DNA from: Clostridia bacterium
Lineage (GTDB): Bacteria; Bacillota; Clostridia; Oscillospirales; CAG-272
Direction: 5' to 3'
Assembly (NCBI GenBank): GCA_017518025.1
Contig: JAFWWR010000046.1
Location: forward strand, 1-6,303
Length of the DNA stretch: 6,303 bases
This document shows positions 5,671-6,303 of the stretch, piece after piece; position 1 is the stretch's first letter; each line of letters starts with the position of its first letter. A program made the position numbers and the translations under genes. Below the pieces are notes generated by a model. It did not search any database, had not been told where the DNA came from, and saw only the letters and a list, made by a program, of their open reading frames with translations.

Positions 5671-5827
5671 ATGAATTGCGCCGTCCGGCGCATGAATTGA
5701 CCTTCGGTCATGAATTACACTGCGTGCGTGAATTGCCCTGCGGGGCATGGGAAGCGCAATTCAATTCACGGCGTAGCCAATTCATGCCGTTTTACGGCAA
5801 TTCATGACGGCAAAGCCGTCAATTCAT
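5671..5827. repeat. Mirror-arranged hairpin array (fishbone element)
   Basis: Left spacers ATGAATT lie at 5671-5677, 5692-5698 and 5710-5716, with GTGAATT at 5728-5734. Right spacers are AATTCAC at 5763-5769, then AATTCAT at 5779-5785, 5799-5805 and 5821-5827. In nested order each left spacer is the exact complement of its right partner, including GTGAATT with AATTCAC. Between spacers sit small hairpins of unrelated sequence: 5678-5691, 5699-5709, 5717-5727 (outer mismatch), 5735-5746, 5770-5778, 5786-5798 and 5806-5820. The whole can fold as a segmented stem with paired side hairpins. It lies between a terminator and a promoter, so it may act as DNA or be a mobile non-coding repeat. No named family is recognised. 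Confidence 0.8.
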
Positions 5828-5875
5828 AAAAAACAAGCTGAGATAAACGAAAACGTCGTTTATCTCAGCTTGTTT
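5825..5875 (-). terminator. Strong terminator of the M3 peptidase gene
   Basis: A perfect 20-bp stem pairs 5831-5850 with 5856-5875 around a 5-nt loop. On the minus strand the stem ends in a T run continuing to about 5828. It starts 11 nt after the stop codon of the peptidase gene. The T tail directly abuts the outermost AATTCAT spacer of the hairpin array. Confidence 0.9.
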
Positions 5876-5886
5876 GATTCAAATAA

Positions 5887-6303
5887 TCATCTCACTGCCT
5901 TCGTTCTGAGTTCCTCGGCGTGGCGTTTGACGAAGTCCGCGACGGATCTCACGGTTTCCGCCTCCAGCGGATTCGGGATACCGGCTTTCTCCAGCGTTTC
6001 GAAGTACCCGTACTTACCGCCCATGGAGCAGAGTTTCAGATAATCGCCCCAGGCGTCGCCGCCCTCCGTCTTCTTGCGGTAGAGGGAGAACGCGCCCATC
6101 TGCGCCAGGGCGTAGTCGATATAATAGAAGGGATAGAGGAAGATGTGCTGCTTCTGCATCCAGAATCCGCCGCCCTCCAGAAATCCGTTCCCGTCGTAAT
6201 CGCGCCAGGGCATATATTTCTTCTCGATCTCGCGCCAGAATCTTCGCCAGTCGGCGGGACCGGAGCCGGGATTCTCGAATACCCGGTGCTGGAACTCGTC
6301 CAC
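5887..6303 (-). CDS. M3-family oligoendopeptidase, C-terminal part (runs off the window)
   Basis: The last 138 residues of a zinc metallopeptidase that cuts short peptides in the cytoplasm. Recognised from (V/M)DEFQHRVFENP near the start, EKKYMPWRDYDG, and the conserved run with GGFW, KQHIF, PFYYIDYALAQ and GAFSLY, which is typical of M3 enzymes. The zinc-binding HExxH motif should lie upstream, beyond position 6303, and cannot be checked. The GTG at the window edge is an internal valine codon, not a start. The motif style fits the M3 subgroup related to but distinct from classical PepF, so no symbol is given. It is on the same strand as the phosphatases but separated by a strong terminator and the hairpin array, so it is not in their operon. 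Confidence 0.92.
   Translation of the reverse strand: MDEFQHRVFENPGSGPADWRRFWREIEKKYMPWRDYDGNGFLEGGGFWMQKQHIFLYPFYYIDYALAQMGAFSLYRKKTEGGDAWGDYLKLCSMGGKYGYFETLEKAGIPNPLEAETVRSVADFVKRHAEELRTKAVR

Noticed and set aside
5671..5827. CRISPR array
   Set aside because: Repeats are only 7 nt, the intervals are short hairpins rather than unique spacers of about 30 nt, the two halves are in opposite orientation, and no cas genes are present.
5710..5829. Small 39-codon frame inside the hairpin array, with array spacers starting ATG/GTG in phase on the left half
   Set aside because: Left spacers are 21, 18 and 18 nt apart, but right spacers are not multiples of three apart. The first in-phase ATG meets a stop quickly, there is no ribosome site, and the structure explains the sequence better than a peptide does.
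5804..6043. Plus-strand frame overlapping the terminator and the M3 peptidase gene
   Set aside because: It reads through a 20-bp terminator hairpin and then antisense to a well-supported peptidase; no ribosome site.

Overview
The window looks like the chromosome of an uncultured, moderately GC-rich member of the Clostridia, probably a gut lineage. This is inferred from SLH-anchored surface proteins, strong GGAGG ribosome sites, TTGACA/TATAAT promoters, an XRE membrane regulator, and intergenic DNA packed with short hairpins. It cannot be placed more precisely without a search.

Layout. Positions 1-577 hold no credible gene. They contain a series of inverted repeats, two diverged copies (about 82% identical by hand alignment) of a roughly 60-bp sequence that each lead into a terminator-like hairpin, and other dispersed-repeat-like DNA. 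From 578 a promoter region leads into a plus-strand gene (663-1841). It encodes a one-pass membrane protein with an N-terminal XRE DNA-binding domain, one transmembrane helix, four exact-length 13-residue Pro/Glu/Ala repeats and a cysteine-rich outer domain. A bidirectional terminator separates it from two convergent minus-strand genes (1890-3647 and 3829-5571). These are tandem paralogues, about 81% identical by hand count. Each encodes a secreted protein with three SLH cell-wall-binding domains, a fibronectin-type-III-like region and a C-terminal tyrosine/dual-specificity phosphatase domain of the Y_phosphatase3 type with an intact HCxAGADRTG signature. Each has its own promoter, leader and terminator, so they are separate transcription units.

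Upstream of the second paralogue, 5671-5827 holds the most unusual structure seen. Four ATGAATT-type spacers are followed by four AATTCAT-type spacers in mirror order, with a small independent hairpin between almost every pair. The array can fold into a fishbone: a segmented central stem with hairpin ribs. One spacer pair is changed on both sides in a way that keeps pairing. Next comes a perfect 20-bp terminator hairpin, and then the 3' end of an M3-family oligopeptidase gene that runs off the window.

Working together. The two phosphatases should sit on the cell wall outside the membrane. The neighbouring regulator has a wall-spanning spacer and an outer domain, so it could sense something at the same surface. 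No operator or shared promoter proves that it controls the phosphatases; that link is inference from adjacency.
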